In this document: in pieces, positions 7,794 to 15,900 of the stretch
Numbering within the stretch: position 1 is the stretch's first letter
Layout of the letters: each line of letters begins with the position of its first letter
From: Alphaproteobacteria bacterium
GTDB lineage: Bacteria > Pseudomonadota > Alphaproteobacteria > Micropepsales > Micropepsaceae
Assembly: GCA_028871795.1 (NCBI GenBank)
Contig: JAGWMG010000005.1
Span: 124,001 to 188,000 of the forward strand
Length of the DNA: 64,000 nucleotides
Direction: 5' to 3'
The notes under the pieces: generated by a model
What the model saw: only the letters and a program-made list of their open reading frames with translations
Database searches by the model: none
Told to the model about the DNA's origin: nothing
Position numbers and translations under genes: made by a program

Positions 7794-7838
7794 AGCGGCG
7801 TGCGCAAAAGTGTATGCGGTTTTGCGTGAAAACGCCGC
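7791..7838. repeat. Palindromic intergenic element starting at the amidase stop codon
   Basis: The element begins TAGAGC, so its first three bases form the amidase stop. GCGGCGT at 7795-7801 pairs with ACGCCGC at 7832-7838, and GCAAAA at 7804-7809 pairs with TTTTGC at 7820-7825. The pattern AGAGC...AAAAGTG...CGGTTTT...AAACGC resembles a widespread intergenic repeat of Rhizobiales-like genomes. It may also aid 3'-end formation of the amidase mRNA. Confidence 0.5.
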
Positions 7839-7945
7839 GCCCATCAAAGAGCCAGAGCAAAGCGACGCTTCGGTCGTCGGCGCGAAAGGCATTATCCCCG
7901 GCTGCATCGAGATTCCGCTGTTCGATACGACCGAGTTGCACGCGC

Positions 7946-7975
7946 TTGCGGCGGTGGACCTCGCGCTGGCATAAT
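7946..7975 (+). promoter_or_regulatory. Promoter of rnpB
   Basis: A -35-like TTGCGG at 7946-7951 and a -10-like CATAAT at 7970-7975 are separated by 18 bases. The predicted start falls at about 7983, at the first base of the RNase P RNA. Confidence 0.6.
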
Positions 7976-7983
7976 GGCTCCGC

Positions 7984-8353
7984 GTCAGATGGCCGGATGG
8001 CCGCGGCGCTTCGCGAGAAGCGTCGAGGAAAGTCCGGGCTCCACGGAAACACGGTGACGGATAACATCCGCCGGGGGCGACCCCAGGGAAAGCGCCACAG
8101 AAATGACACCGCCTAAGACCCTAAAGGTCCGGCAAGGTTGAAATGGTGCGGTAAGAGCGCACCGCGTTCTTGGCAACAAGGACGGCATGGCAAGCCCCAC
8201 CGGGAGCAAGACCAAATAGGGACGGCACGTCATCCGTTTCCGGATAGCCGTCCGGGTAGGTCGCGAGAAGCGGCAGGCAACTGCCGTTCCAGAGGAATGG
8301 CCATCGCTCCGTCTACGGACGGAATACAGAACCCGGCTTACAGGCCATCTGAC
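7984..8353 (+). ncRNA. rnpB: RNase P RNA, class A
   Basis: This is the catalytic RNA of ribonuclease P, which trims tRNA 5' leaders. The 5' end GTCAGATGGCC pairs with the 3' end GGCCATCTGAC, forming helix P1. The universally conserved blocks are present: GAGGAAAGTCCGGGCTCC near the 5' side, GGTAAGAGCGCACCG in the middle, and AATACAGAACCCGGCTTAC near the 3' side. The length of about 370 nucleotides and the block order fit a type A bacterial RNA. It has its own promoter directly upstream. Confidence 0.96.
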
Positions 8354-8418
8354 GCTTCGCTGCCCCGGTAATTTTCGGAGGTATTTAGCCTTAATGAAGG
8401 ACGGCGTAAGATGGGTTC

Positions 8419-8670
8419 ATGACTCATTACGCATCCGCAAGCTTCTGGAAAGCATACAACGCGCTTCCGCTTGAAATCCGCGAGTTGGCGGACAAGAATT
8501 TTGCGCTGTTGAAGGAAAACCCCCAGCATCCTTCTCTGCACTTTAAGAAAGTTGGAAGGCTATGGAGCGTTCGCGTAGGGCTTCATTATCGCGCGCTTGC
8601 CACCCAGGTTGACAATAACTTCCGCTGGCATTGGATTGGAACGCACGATGAGTACGATGATCGGACGTAG
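8419..8670 (+). CDS. RelE/ParE-type toxin-like protein
   Basis: The 83-residue basic protein resembles the RelE/ParE superfamily of mRNA interferases and gyrase poisons. It shows the N-terminal helical part (SFWKAYNALPLEIRELADKNF), HPSLHFKKV, then the strand-rich core LWSVRVGLHYRALA and the ending FRWHWIGTHDEYDD. In related modules such a toxin follows its antitoxin in the same direction. Here no antitoxin precedes it; rnpB does. An antitoxin-like gene faces it tail to tail, seven bases away. Whether it is active is unknown; the sequence is intact. Confidence 0.75.
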   Translation: MTHYASASFWKAYNALPLEIRELADKNFALLKENPQHPSLHFKKVGRLWSVRVGLHYRALATQVDNNFRWHWIGTHDEYDDRT

Positions 8671-8676
8671 CCCGCT

Positions 8677-8889
8677 CTACAGTTCGCGGTAGCGCCCGGC
8701 ACGAAAATCCTCTTCGGACTCGGCGATAAGTTTGTCCAGCTTTCCGCTCTTTGCGTCCTGCTCGATCTGTCGGTCCCAGGCGGCGGCTGCGAATTCTTCA
8801 AACCAGGCGCGGAAGCGCGCAAATTTCTCCGGCGGCAGTTTTTCGACTGCTTCCTTGAGTTGTTCGACTGTGACGGCCTCGATGTTCAT
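8677..8889 (-). CDS. Antitoxin-like small protein, partner type of the facing toxin
   Basis: The 70-residue acidic helical protein starts MNIEAVTVEQLKEAVEKLPPEKFARF and ends with DFRAGRYREL. This acidic helix followed by a tail of the kind RAG.xREL is typical of small antitoxins encoded just before ParE-like toxins of the facing type. Its ATG overlaps the stop of trmO in an ATGA arrangement, so it is translationally coupled to trmO and transcribed away from trmO's start. It is convergent with the toxin-like gene. That orientation is unusual, and the pairing is inferred from family resemblance and adjacency. Confidence 0.65.
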   Translation of the reverse strand: MNIEAVTVEQLKEAVEKLPPEKFARFRAWFEEFAAAAWDRQIEQDAKSGKLDKLIAESEEDFRAGRYREL

Positions 8890-9383
8890 GCACGCATCAT
8901 ATCAGGTTTGGTGCCTCGCCAATACCCCTTCATTAACTCTCTTGCCCAGCTCGGTTCCCGCATTTTCCCCCGCGGGAGGAAGCCCTTCATCACTGGCTTG
9001 ATGTCGAGTACCGGCGTGCCGTCGATGGCGTCCAGCCCGCGCACGACGAGCGTCAGCCCGTCGACGGAAACCAGCGCGCAGATCGTGCTGCCGATGCGGT
9101 TCGGGCGGTCCTTGCCGCGTTGCGCGAAGATGCCGACCTTGGGCCAATCCGTGTTGCCGCGCGGATGGCGCGCGCCGGTTTCGATGTTCGCGGGCGCCAC
9201 CTCATGGAAGTGAAACAGCACCTCGATATGGGAGAATTCACCGAGGCCCGCCGTTGCCTCCGGCCCGAATTGCGCCGGATCGAGTTCGACGCGCGCTTCG
9301 ACCTTGTCCCAGGCGTCGTCGGACGCCGCGCTCCGTCCGCTGCGCACGATTCCGATCGGCCAAATGGCGATTTCTCCGCTCAT
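8886..9383 (-). CDS. trmO: TrmO/TsaA-type tRNA (t6A37) N6-methyltransferase
   Basis: The YaeB/TsaA (TrmO) family uses S-adenosylmethionine to methylate threonylcarbamoyladenosine at position 37 of some tRNAs. The protein has 165 residues from the ATG at 9383, with the N-terminal IWPIGIVRSG and the internal EFSHIEVLFHFHEV, RHPRGNTDWPKVGIFAQRGKDRPNRIG and LDIKPVMKGF motifs of the beta-barrel domain. The start at 9383 follows GGAGGA; a GTG at 9398 in the same frame would make that site part of the coding region. Enzymes of about this size lack the longer C-terminal domain of E. coli TrmO. It is coupled to the antitoxin-like gene downstream. Confidence 0.82.
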   Translation of the reverse strand: MSGEIAIWPIGIVRSGRSAASDDAWDKVEARVELDPAQFGPEATAGLGEFSHIEVLFHFHEVAPANIETGARHPRGNTDWPKVGIFAQRGKDRPNRIGSTICALVSVDGLTLVVRGLDAIDGTPVLDIKPVMKGFLPRGKMREPSWARELMKGYWRGTKPDMMRA

Positions 9384-9479
9384 CGTTCCTCCGAACACAA
9401 CAAGAACAAAACAGCACCTCCATTAATGCTTTATTTACCGCCCTTACCCTAGAGTTTCCACGTTTATTGTTTGTTCTTT

Positions 9480-9569
9480 GAATCTCAACCCCTAGACTCG
9501 AATGATCCATAGGTAGACTCACAAGTCCCTCAAAATCCTAGACTTTTCGTTGACTCTCCATTCTAGACC
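9480..9569. promoter_or_regulatory. Cluster of GANTC sites within TAGACTC-type direct repeats
   Basis: Four GANTC sequences, the CcrM methylation site of alphaproteobacteria, lie within 77 bp: 9480-9484, 9495-9499, 9516-9520 and 9552-9556. Three belong to a loose direct repeat: TAGACTC at 9493 and 9514, TTGACTC at 9550, with diverged TAGACTT at 9539 and TAGACC at 9564. In Caulobacter, methylation at such sites together with GcrA times division genes. A half-consensus CtrA box, TTAA-N7-TTTA, lies at 9423-9437. Regulation is inferred. Confidence 0.45.
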
Positions 9570-9590
9570 ATGCTATCCCATATTGTCCCA
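9550..9590 (+). promoter_or_regulatory. MraZ box array overlapping the mraZ promoter
   Basis: Four decamers end in CCA at exact ten-base spacing (9560, 9570, 9580, 9590); the last two are TCCCA, which on the other strand reads as the TGGGA-N5-TGGGA MraZ box. MraZ binds such repeats and represses its own operon in several bacteria. A TTGACT at 9550-9555 could be the -35 element, with a weak TATCCC -10 at 9574, so bound MraZ would cover the promoter. Confidence 0.65.
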
Positions 9591-9667
9591 GAGTATGTAA
9601 GGGCGCGGAAGTCCGCATCGGCCTCTCCCAAACCCAGATTTTCTGAGACATTATGGGGGCTTAGGGC

Positions 9668-10129
9668 ATGTCAGCGCCGGTCCAGCCGTTCATTTCGACG
9701 GTCACGGGCACGCTCGATAGCAAGGGGCGGGTGTGCATTCCCGCGTCCTATCGCCAGATCCTGGCCGCCCAGAATACGCCCGGCGTTTACGTCTGCCCTT
9801 CATTCTCGGAAGTCACTCTTGAAGGCTTTGGCGAGGAGGTCTTGCAGGCTTTCCATCGCCAGCAGGCCGAAGCGGATCCGTTCTTTACGCCGATCTACAA
9901 CGCCAAGGTTTTCGCCGTCCTGTCGATGACGCAGCTTCTGCCGCTCGACGAAAACGGCCGCGTTCGTCTGCCCGACGAATTGATCGCGCATGCCGGCCTG
10001 AGGGACCGCGCCGTGTTCGTCGGCATGGGCACCAAGTTCCAGATCTGGGAACCGGTGCGCTTCGAGGAAATGCGCACGGCGCGCCTCAAACAGGCGCTTG
10101 CGGCCTTCAACACCGGCGGAGGCGCATGA
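9668..10129 (+). CDS. mraZ: Division/cell wall cluster transcriptional regulator MraZ
   Basis: MraZ is an AbrB-like DNA-binding protein that forms ring oligomers and regulates the dcw cluster from repeats in its own promoter. The 153-residue protein carries two SpoVT-AbrB repeats: residues 10-50 with [16 protein letters not shown], and about 85-130 with [20 protein letters not shown] and then [14 protein letters not shown]. This doubled D-x-x-GR pattern is diagnostic. It is the first gene of the cluster, overlaps rsmH by four bases, and has MraZ boxes about 80-110 bp upstream. Confidence 0.95.
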   Translation: MSAPVQPFISTVTGTLDSKGRVCIPASYRQILAAQNTPGVYVCPSFSEVTLEGFGEEVLQAFHRQQAEADPFFTPIYNAKVFAVLSMTQLLPLDENGRVRLPDELIAHAGLRDRAVFVGMGTKFQIWEPVRFEEMRTARLKQALAAFNTGGGA

Positions 10130-11049
10130 TGGGCCATCTTCCGGTGATGCTCGCCGAAGTCCTCGCAGCGCTGAAGCCCCGCGACGGCGCGCATTACATC
10201 GACGGAACCTTCGGCGGCGGCGGCTATGCCCGCGCCATCCTCGAAGCCTGCGATTGCCGCGTGCTCAGCATCGACCGCGATCCCGAGGCGATCGCGCGCG
10301 GCGAGAAGCTGGTGGCGCTTTATCCCGGCCGACTGACTCTTGTGCACGGCGAATTCTCGCAGATGGACCGTCTGCTCGCGGATACGGGCGAGAACGGCAC
10401 CAACGGCGTGGTGCTCGATCTCGGCGTTTCCTCGTTCCAGTTCGACGAGCCCGCGCGGGGTTTTTCCTTCCGCGCCGACGGCCCCCTCGACATGCGCATG
10501 AGCCTGAGCGGCCTGTCCGCCGCCGACGTCGTGAACGCCGCCGACGAGAAGACGCTGGCCGACATCATCGCGCGTTACGGCGAGGAGCGTCAGGCGCGGC
10601 GCATCGCGCGCGCCATCGTCGCGGCGCGGCCGCTGACGCGCACCGTCGAACTGGCCGAGCTGGTCGCGCACACGCTGGGTCCCGCGGCGGCGCGTCAGCC
10701 GATCCACCCCGCCACGCGCACCTTTCAAGCGCTGCGCATTCATGTGAACGACGAATTGGGCGAGCTGTCGCGCGCGCTGGAAGCGGCGACGCGTGCGCTG
10801 AAGCCGCAAGGCCGTCTCGCCGTGGTCTCGTTCCATTCGCTCGAAGACCGCATCGTCAAGCGGTTCTTGGCGGAGCGCAGTGCCGCGGCGCCGCGCGCTT
10901 CCCGCCATGCGCCCGACACGCGCACGGCTTCGGCGCCCCTTTACCGGCTTCTCGGAGCGCGCCCGCTTGGGCCCGGCGACGCCGAGGTCGCGAACAATCC
11001 ACGGGCCCGTTCCGCCAAGTTGCGGGCGGCCGAACGTCTGGCGGCTTAG
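10126..11049 (+). CDS. rsmH: 16S rRNA (cytosine1402-N4)-methyltransferase
   Basis: RsmH (MraW) uses S-adenosylmethionine to methylate C1402 in the decoding centre of 16S rRNA. The 307 residues contain the N-terminal [13 protein letters not shown] motif, the SAM-binding [16 protein letters not shown] (about residues 25-40), [18 protein letters not shown] and the C-terminal [13 protein letters not shown], all family hallmarks. The gene starts at an ATG that overlaps the mraZ stop (ATGA), so translation is coupled. Its place second in the dcw cluster is conserved in most bacteria. Confidence 0.96.
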   Translation: MMGHLPVMLAEVLAALKPRDGAHYIDGTFGGGGYARAILEACDCRVLSIDRDPEAIARGEKLVALYPGRLTLVHGEFSQMDRLLADTGENGTNGVVLDLGVSSFQFDEPARGFSFRADGPLDMRMSLSGLSAADVVNAADEKTLADIIARYGEERQARRIARAIVAARPLTRTVELAELVAHTLGPAAARQPIHPATRTFQALRIHVNDELGELSRALEAATRALKPQGRLAVVSFHSLEDRIVKRFLAERSAAAPRASRHAPDTRTASAPLYRLLGARPLGPGDAEVANNPRARSAKLRAAERLAA

Positions 11050-11058
11050 GAGAAAAAG

Positions 11059-11436
11059 ATGATCCGCGTCCTCAACTTCTTCTGCGTGGCGGCGATGGGC
11101 CTGACGATTCTGGCGCTCTACCACGTCTCGGAACAGACCCGCGTCGCGCGCGTCCAGCTCCTGCAGGTCGAGCATCGCATCGCCGGCGAACGCACCAGAA
11201 GGAGCGTGCTGCAGACCGAGTGGGTCCAGGTGGCGAGCCCCGAGCGCATCCAGCAGCTTGCCGAATCGTCGCTGGGCATGAGCGATACGGCGACGGTGCA
11301 GCTTTCCTCGCTCGAACTGCTGCCGCGCCGCGGCGACGCCAATGCGCCGGCCGCCGGCGTGCGCGACGCGAGCGCGCCAGCACCCGCCGCCGAAACGCCC
11401 GTGCTCGTCAAGGTCGCCGCGCGCACCGGGATGTAA
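11059..11436 (+). CDS. ftsL: Cell division protein FtsL
   Basis: FtsL is a bitopic inner-membrane protein that joins FtsB and FtsQ at the division site and helps activate FtsWI. The 125-residue product has one hydrophobic segment (residues about 4-22, LNFFCVAAMGLTILALYHVSE), followed by a coiled-coil stretch (TRVARVQLLQVEHRIAGERTRR) and a TEWVQVASPERIQQLAE segment common in FtsL. The C-terminal 35 residues are Ala/Pro-rich. The assignment rests on this pattern plus its position between rsmH and ftsI, because the family diverges quickly. A good AGGAG-type site precedes the start. Confidence 0.85.
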   Translation: MIRVLNFFCVAAMGLTILALYHVSEQTRVARVQLLQVEHRIAGERTRRSVLQTEWVQVASPERIQQLAESSLGMSDTATVQLSSLELLPRRGDANAPAAGVRDASAPAPAAETPVLVKVAARTGM

Positions 11437-11443
11437 GAGACAG

Positions 11444-13042
11444 ATGAATGCAACGCCCACCGTCTTTCAGCGGCGCATCGTCATCGGAGCGGTGATCTGT
11501 GTTGCGGCGTTCGCGCTGGTGGGCGTGCGTTTGATCGATGTAACCCTGTTCATCTCCAACGTGGCGGCGGGCAAACAAAGTGCCGTCAGCGCAACCTCTC
11601 GCGGCGACATTGTCGACCGCAACGGCGAACTGATGGCGCGCGAGCTGCCCGCCGACGATCTCTACGCGCGCCCGCATATGTTTGCGGACAAGCGCCTCGC
11701 CGCGCACGAGTTGGCCACCGCCACCGGCACCGAAGAGCGGCGTCTGGCGCAGGCGTTCGCGAGCAGGCACGCCTATGTGATTGTCGCCCGCCAGTTGTCG
11801 CCGGAGACGCGCGCGAAAGTGCAGGCCCTGGGCCTTCCCGGCCTGGAATACGAACCCGACGGCAAGCGCTATTACCCCGACGGCCGCATGGCAGCGCAGG
11901 TCGTGGGCGTGACCGATCCGGACGGCAACGGTGTGTCGGGCCTCGAACTCGGGCTCGATCCGAAACTGCGCGGCGAACATTCCGGCGATCCGATGCAGAC
12001 CGCGCTCGACATGCGCGTTCAGTTCATCCTGGCGCACGAAGCGGAAGCCGCCATGCAGGAATTCAAGGCCCATGCGGCGGGCGGACTGGTGATGAACGTC
12101 CGTACCGGGGAAATCCTTGCGCTGGTGTCGCTGCCGGACTTCGATCCGAACGCGCGCGCCTTCGCTGCCGGCGATTCGACGCGCAACATCGCGGCGCAGG
12201 ACGTTTACGAACTTGGCTCCGTCTTCAAGATATTCTCGTTCGCCATGGCGCTCGAGGACCACACGATCCCGAATCTCGACGAACAAATTCCCATCGGCAG
12301 CGGCTACAGGATCGGCAAGTACACGATCCACGAAGCCGAACACATGCCCGCCACGCTTGCCGTCCGCGACGTGTTCGCGCTGTCCTCCAATATCGGCACG
12401 GCGCAGATCGTGCTGCGCTCCGGCCCGCAGCGCCAGCGCGCGTTCCTGGCCAAGCTGGGGCTGTTGTCCCCGATCAAAAGCGAACTTCCCGAAACCGCCC
12501 GCCCGCTCTATCCCTCGAATTGGGGGATCATCGAGACGGCGACCATCGGGTTCGGCCACGGGATTTCCGTCAGCCCGATGGCGTTCGCGGCCGCGGCCGC
12601 GGCGGTCGTGAACGGCGGGCGGCGGGTGTTGCCCACTTTCGTCAAGCATCCCGAAGACGCCCGCGGCGAACAGCTCATTTCGCCCGCCACCAGCGCGACA
12701 ATGCGCGAGCTGTTGCGCTATGTTGTCACCAACGGCACCGGCAAGAAGGCGGACGCGCCCGGCTACGACGTGGGCGGCAAGACGGGGTCGGCGGAGAAAG
12801 CCGGTCCGCATGGTTACCAGGCGCACAAGCTCATAACCTCGTTCTGCGGAGTGTTTCCGATCGACGATCCGAGCTATCTGGTTTTCGTTCTGCTGGACGA
12901 ACCGCACGGCACCAAGGCGACGGCGGGTTTTGCGCTTGCAGGTTACACGGCGGCGCCTCTGGCAGGCCAGGTGATCTCCCGCATCGCACCGTTGCTGGGC
13001 GTGCCGATGAAACCCGTTGCGGCTGCCAAAGAGAATTCATAA
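11444..13042 (+). CDS. ftsI: Septal peptidoglycan transpeptidase FtsI (PBP3)
   Basis: FtsI is the class B penicillin-binding protein that cross-links septal peptidoglycan with FtsW. The 532-residue protein has a short cytoplasmic tail, a membrane anchor at about residues 11-30, a pedestal domain starting SRGDIVDRNGELMA (52-65) and a transpeptidase domain. The active-site motifs are SVFK at 259-262, SSN at 314-316 and KTG near residue 448 in GGKTGSAEKAG. I chose the ATG at 11444 because the frame further upstream overlaps ftsL and is not protein-like; AAGAGA lies just before it. Its stop and the murE start share bases (TAATG). Confidence 0.95.
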   Translation: MNATPTVFQRRIVIGAVICVAAFALVGVRLIDVTLFISNVAAGKQSAVSATSRGDIVDRNGELMARELPADDLYARPHMFADKRLAAHELATATGTEERRLAQAFASRHAYVIVARQLSPETRAKVQALGLPGLEYEPDGKRYYPDGRMAAQVVGVTDPDGNGVSGLELGLDPKLRGEHSGDPMQTALDMRVQFILAHEAEAAMQEFKAHAAGGLVMNVRTGEILALVSLPDFDPNARAFAAGDSTRNIAAQDVYELGSVFKIFSFAMALEDHTIPNLDEQIPIGSGYRIGKYTIHEAEHMPATLAVRDVFALSSNIGTAQIVLRSGPQRQRAFLAKLGLLSPIKSELPETARPLYPSNWGIIETATIGFGHGISVSPMAFAAAAAAVVNGGRRVLPTFVKHPEDARGEQLISPATSATMRELLRYVVTNGTGKKADAPGYDVGGKTGSAEKAGPHGYQAHKLITSFCGVFPIDDPSYLVFVLLDEPHGTKATAGFALAGYTAAPLAGQVISRIAPLLGVPMKPVAAAKENS

Positions 13043-14532
13043 TGGGACCACATTCGGGCGCGAAAATCGTGGTGGGTAAGGCGGGTAAAAACCCCATGGA
13101 GGCGTCGGAAAATTTCGCCGGGCTCGCGAGCGACAGCCGCGAGGTGAGACCCGGTTATCTGTTTGCGGCGCTGCCGGGAACCAAGGCAAACGGCGCCGAA
13201 TTCGTCAAGGATGCGGTGAAACGCGGCGCCGTCGCGGTGCTCGGCCGCCCCGATGTTGCGCCCAGTGCCGCTGCGCTCGGCGTCCGCTTCATCGCCGACG
13301 AGAATCCGCGCAAGGCGCTGGCGCGGTTCGCCGCCCGGTTTTTCGCCGATCAGCCCAGCACCGTCGCGGCCGTCACCGGAACCAACGGCAAGACCTCGGT
13401 TTCCGTCTTCCTGCGCGAGATCTGGACGGCGCTGGGCAAGCCTGCCGCCAGCATGGGCACGATCGGCGTGGTGACGCCTTCGGGGGCAACGAACCTCAAC
13501 CACACGACTCCCGGTCCGATCGAGCTGCATCGCATCCTCGCCGGACTGAAACATGACGGCATCGACCGTTTGGCGGTGGAAGCGTCCAGCCATGGGCTCG
13601 ATCAATTCCGTCTGGACGGCGTTGACATCGCGGCCGTCGGCTTCACCAACATCACCCGCGATCACATGGATTATCACCCGACCTTCGAGGCTTATCTTGC
13701 CTGCAAGTTGCGCCTGTTCGACGAACTCGCGCGCGACGGGGCCGCGGCGGTCGTCAATGCCGATACCGATCATGCCCAAGATTTCATCGCTGCCGCGAAA
13801 GTGCACGGACTGAAGCTCCTGACCGTCGGCGAGAAGGGCGACGCTGTGCGCCTGCTCGCGCGCACGCCGCGCGCCGGCGGCCAGTCGCTGCACATCGCGC
13901 ATGGCGGCGAGAACTACGCCGTCGATCTGCCGCTTCCCGGCGCCTTCCAGGCCTCCAATGCGCTGATGGCCGCCGCCTACGCGATCGGGCTCGGCGAAGA
14001 CGCGCGCGCGGTGTTTGCCGCGTTGGCAAATCTTAAAGGCGCACCCGGCCGTCTGGAGAAAGTCGCGGTCGCGAAAAGCGGCGCACCCGTTTATGTCGAC
14101 TATGCCCACACGCCCGATGCGCTCGAAAACGTTCTTTCGGCCGTGCGCCCGCATACGAAGGGACATCTCGTCGTCGTGTTCGGTTGCGGCGGCAACCGCG
14201 ACAAGGGCAAACGCCCGCTGATGGGCGCGGTGGCGGCGAAGTTCGCCGACCGCGTCATCGTCACCGACGACAATCCGCGCAGCGAGGATGCCGCCGCGAT
14301 CCGCGCCGAGGCGCTGGCCGGTTGCCCGGGCGCGCGGGAAATCGCCGACCGCGCCGCGGCGATCCGCGCCGGCATCGAAATGCTCGCCGAGAGCGATGTG
14401 CTGGTGATCGCGGGCAAAGGTCACGAAAGCGGCCAGACCGTGGGCGCGGTCGTTCACCCGTTTTCCGACCGCGAGGAAGCGGTCAAGGCCGCGGTCTCGC
14501 TTGGCGGCCGTCATGCGGAGTACCGGGCATGA
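13042..14532 (+). CDS. murE: UDP-MurNAc-tripeptide synthetase (meso-diaminopimelate-adding)
   Basis: MurE adds meso-diaminopimelate to UDP-MurNAc-L-Ala-D-Glu using ATP in the cytosol. The 496 residues carry the Mur ligase ATP loop GTNGKTS at 113-119, NHTTPGPIELHRIL for substrate binding, EASSHGLDQFRL, and late in the protein the DDNPRSED motif whose DNPR core selects diaminopimelate over lysine. The ATG at 13042 overlaps the ftsI stop. An ATG at 13096 is an alternative that would shorten the protein by 18 residues, but it has no visible ribosome binding site. A four-base overlap links it to murF. Confidence 0.95.
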   Translation: MGPHSGAKIVVGKAGKNPMEASENFAGLASDSREVRPGYLFAALPGTKANGAEFVKDAVKRGAVAVLGRPDVAPSAAALGVRFIADENPRKALARFAARFFADQPSTVAAVTGTNGKTSVSVFLREIWTALGKPAASMGTIGVVTPSGATNLNHTTPGPIELHRILAGLKHDGIDRLAVEASSHGLDQFRLDGVDIAAVGFTNITRDHMDYHPTFEAYLACKLRLFDELARDGAAAVVNADTDHAQDFIAAAKVHGLKLLTVGEKGDAVRLLARTPRAGGQSLHIAHGGENYAVDLPLPGAFQASNALMAAAYAIGLGEDARAVFAALANLKGAPGRLEKVAVAKSGAPVYVDYAHTPDALENVLSAVRPHTKGHLVVVFGCGGNRDKGKRPLMGAVAAKFADRVIVTDDNPRSEDAAAIRAEALAGCPGAREIADRAAAIRAGIEMLAESDVLVIAGKGHESGQTVGAVVHPFSDREEAVKAAVSLGGRHAEYRA

Positions 14533-15893
14533 GCGCACTGTGGACATCGTCCGATGCGGAAGGCGCTACCCTGGGCAAGGCGTCCCGTCCCTTTGTCGCA
14601 ACCGGGCTTTCCATCAACACGCGGACCTTGAAGGAAGGCGATCTCTACGTCGCGATCAAAGGCGAGAAGCGCGACGGTCACGATTTCGTCGGCGCGGCGT
14701 TCGAAGCCGGAGCTTGCGCCGCGCTGGTCGCGCGCCGGCCGGAAAGCGTGGGCGGCGCCCTGCTCGCCGTCGCCAACACGCAGCGCGCGCTTGAAGACTT
14801 GGCGTGCGCGGCGCGCGCCCGCAGCGGTGCGAAAATTATCGCGGTCACCGGCAGCGCCGGCAAGACCACGACCAAGGAAATGCTGAGGCTTGCTTTCGGC
14901 GCCCTGGGGCGGGTTCATGCGTCGGGCTTGTCCTTCAACAATCAGTGGGGTGTGCCGCTCAGTCTCGCCTCGCTGCCCCGCGAGGCGGCGTTCGGCGTCT
15001 TCGAGATCGGCATGAACCATTTCGGCGAAATCCGGCCGCTGGTCTCCTTCGTCCGGCCGCACGTCGCGCTCGTCACCACCATCGCCGCCGCGCACCTGGA
15101 GTTCTTCGGGACCTGCGAAGCCATCGCCGATGCCAAATCCGAGATCTTCGAAGGGGTCGTGCCGGGCGGTGCCGCGCTGATCCCTTCCGACAACCCTTTC
15201 ACCGAACGGCTGATCGCGCGCGCCAAGCAGTCTCATGTCGCACGCGTCCTTGGCTTTGGCACCAATCCGGGCAGCGATGCGCGGCTTCTGTCCTACGAGG
15301 AAAGCGGGGAGGGCGCCCGCGTCAAGGCCGACGTGCTGGGCCAGCCGGTCGAATTCCGCATCGGCGCGCCGGGCCGCCACATTGCCGCCAATGCGCTGGG
15401 CACGCTGTTATGCGTCGCCGCGGCCGACGGCGACGTGCTGAACGCGGCGGCGGCGCTCAAGGAGTTCTCCGCGCTCAAGGGCCGCGGCGCACGCTTCGCC
15501 GTCGGCGGCGTCGAAGTGATTGACGAAAGCTACAACGCCAATCCGGCTTCGATGGCGGCGGCGCTGGCGCTGCTGGGCGCGGCGTCCGGCCGCCGCATCG
15601 CCGTGCTGGGCGACATGCTGGAGATGGGTCCCGATGCCGCCGCGCATCACGCGGGCTTGGCGCAAGCGATCGAAGCCGCTCGCGTCGATCTGGTATTTCT
15701 CTGCGGACCGCTGATGAAGGCCCTATGGGACGCTTTGCCGGCCGAGCGCCGCGCCGCCTATGCGCCGAATTCCGCCGAGCTCGCCGCCGGCATCGCATCG
15801 GCGGTACGCGTTGGCGACGCGGTGCTCGTCAAAGGTTCGAACGGCAGCCGCATGTCCATCATCGTCGAGGCGCTGAAAGGGCGCACGGGCTAG
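14529..15893 (+). CDS. murF: UDP-MurNAc-pentapeptide synthetase (D-Ala-D-Ala-adding)
   Basis: MurF attaches D-Ala-D-Ala to UDP-MurNAc-tripeptide. The 454-residue protein shows the N-terminal uridine-binding region with [26 protein letters not shown], the ATP loop [14 protein letters not shown] (about residue 113 on), [12 protein letters not shown], and [11 protein letters not shown], the MurF version of the Mur ligase core. The C-terminal domain includes [11 protein letters not shown] and VLGDMLEMG. The ATGA overlap with murE couples their translation. MraY follows after seven bases. Confidence 0.95.
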   Translation: MSALWTSSDAEGATLGKASRPFVATGLSINTRTLKEGDLYVAIKGEKRDGHDFVGAAFEAGACAALVARRPESVGGALLAVANTQRALEDLACAARARSGAKIIAVTGSAGKTTTKEMLRLAFGALGRVHASGLSFNNQWGVPLSLASLPREAAFGVFEIGMNHFGEIRPLVSFVRPHVALVTTIAAAHLEFFGTCEAIADAKSEIFEGVVPGGAALIPSDNPFTERLIARAKQSHVARVLGFGTNPGSDARLLSYEESGEGARVKADVLGQPVEFRIGAPGRHIAANALGTLLCVAAADGDVLNAAAALKEFSALKGRGARFAVGGVEVIDESYNANPASMAAALALLGAASGRRIAVLGDMLEMGPDAAAHHAGLAQAIEAARVDLVFLCGPLMKALWDALPAERRAAYAPNSAELAAGIASAVRVGDAVLVKGSNGSRMSIIVEALKGRTG

Positions 15894-15900
15894 GAAAAAG

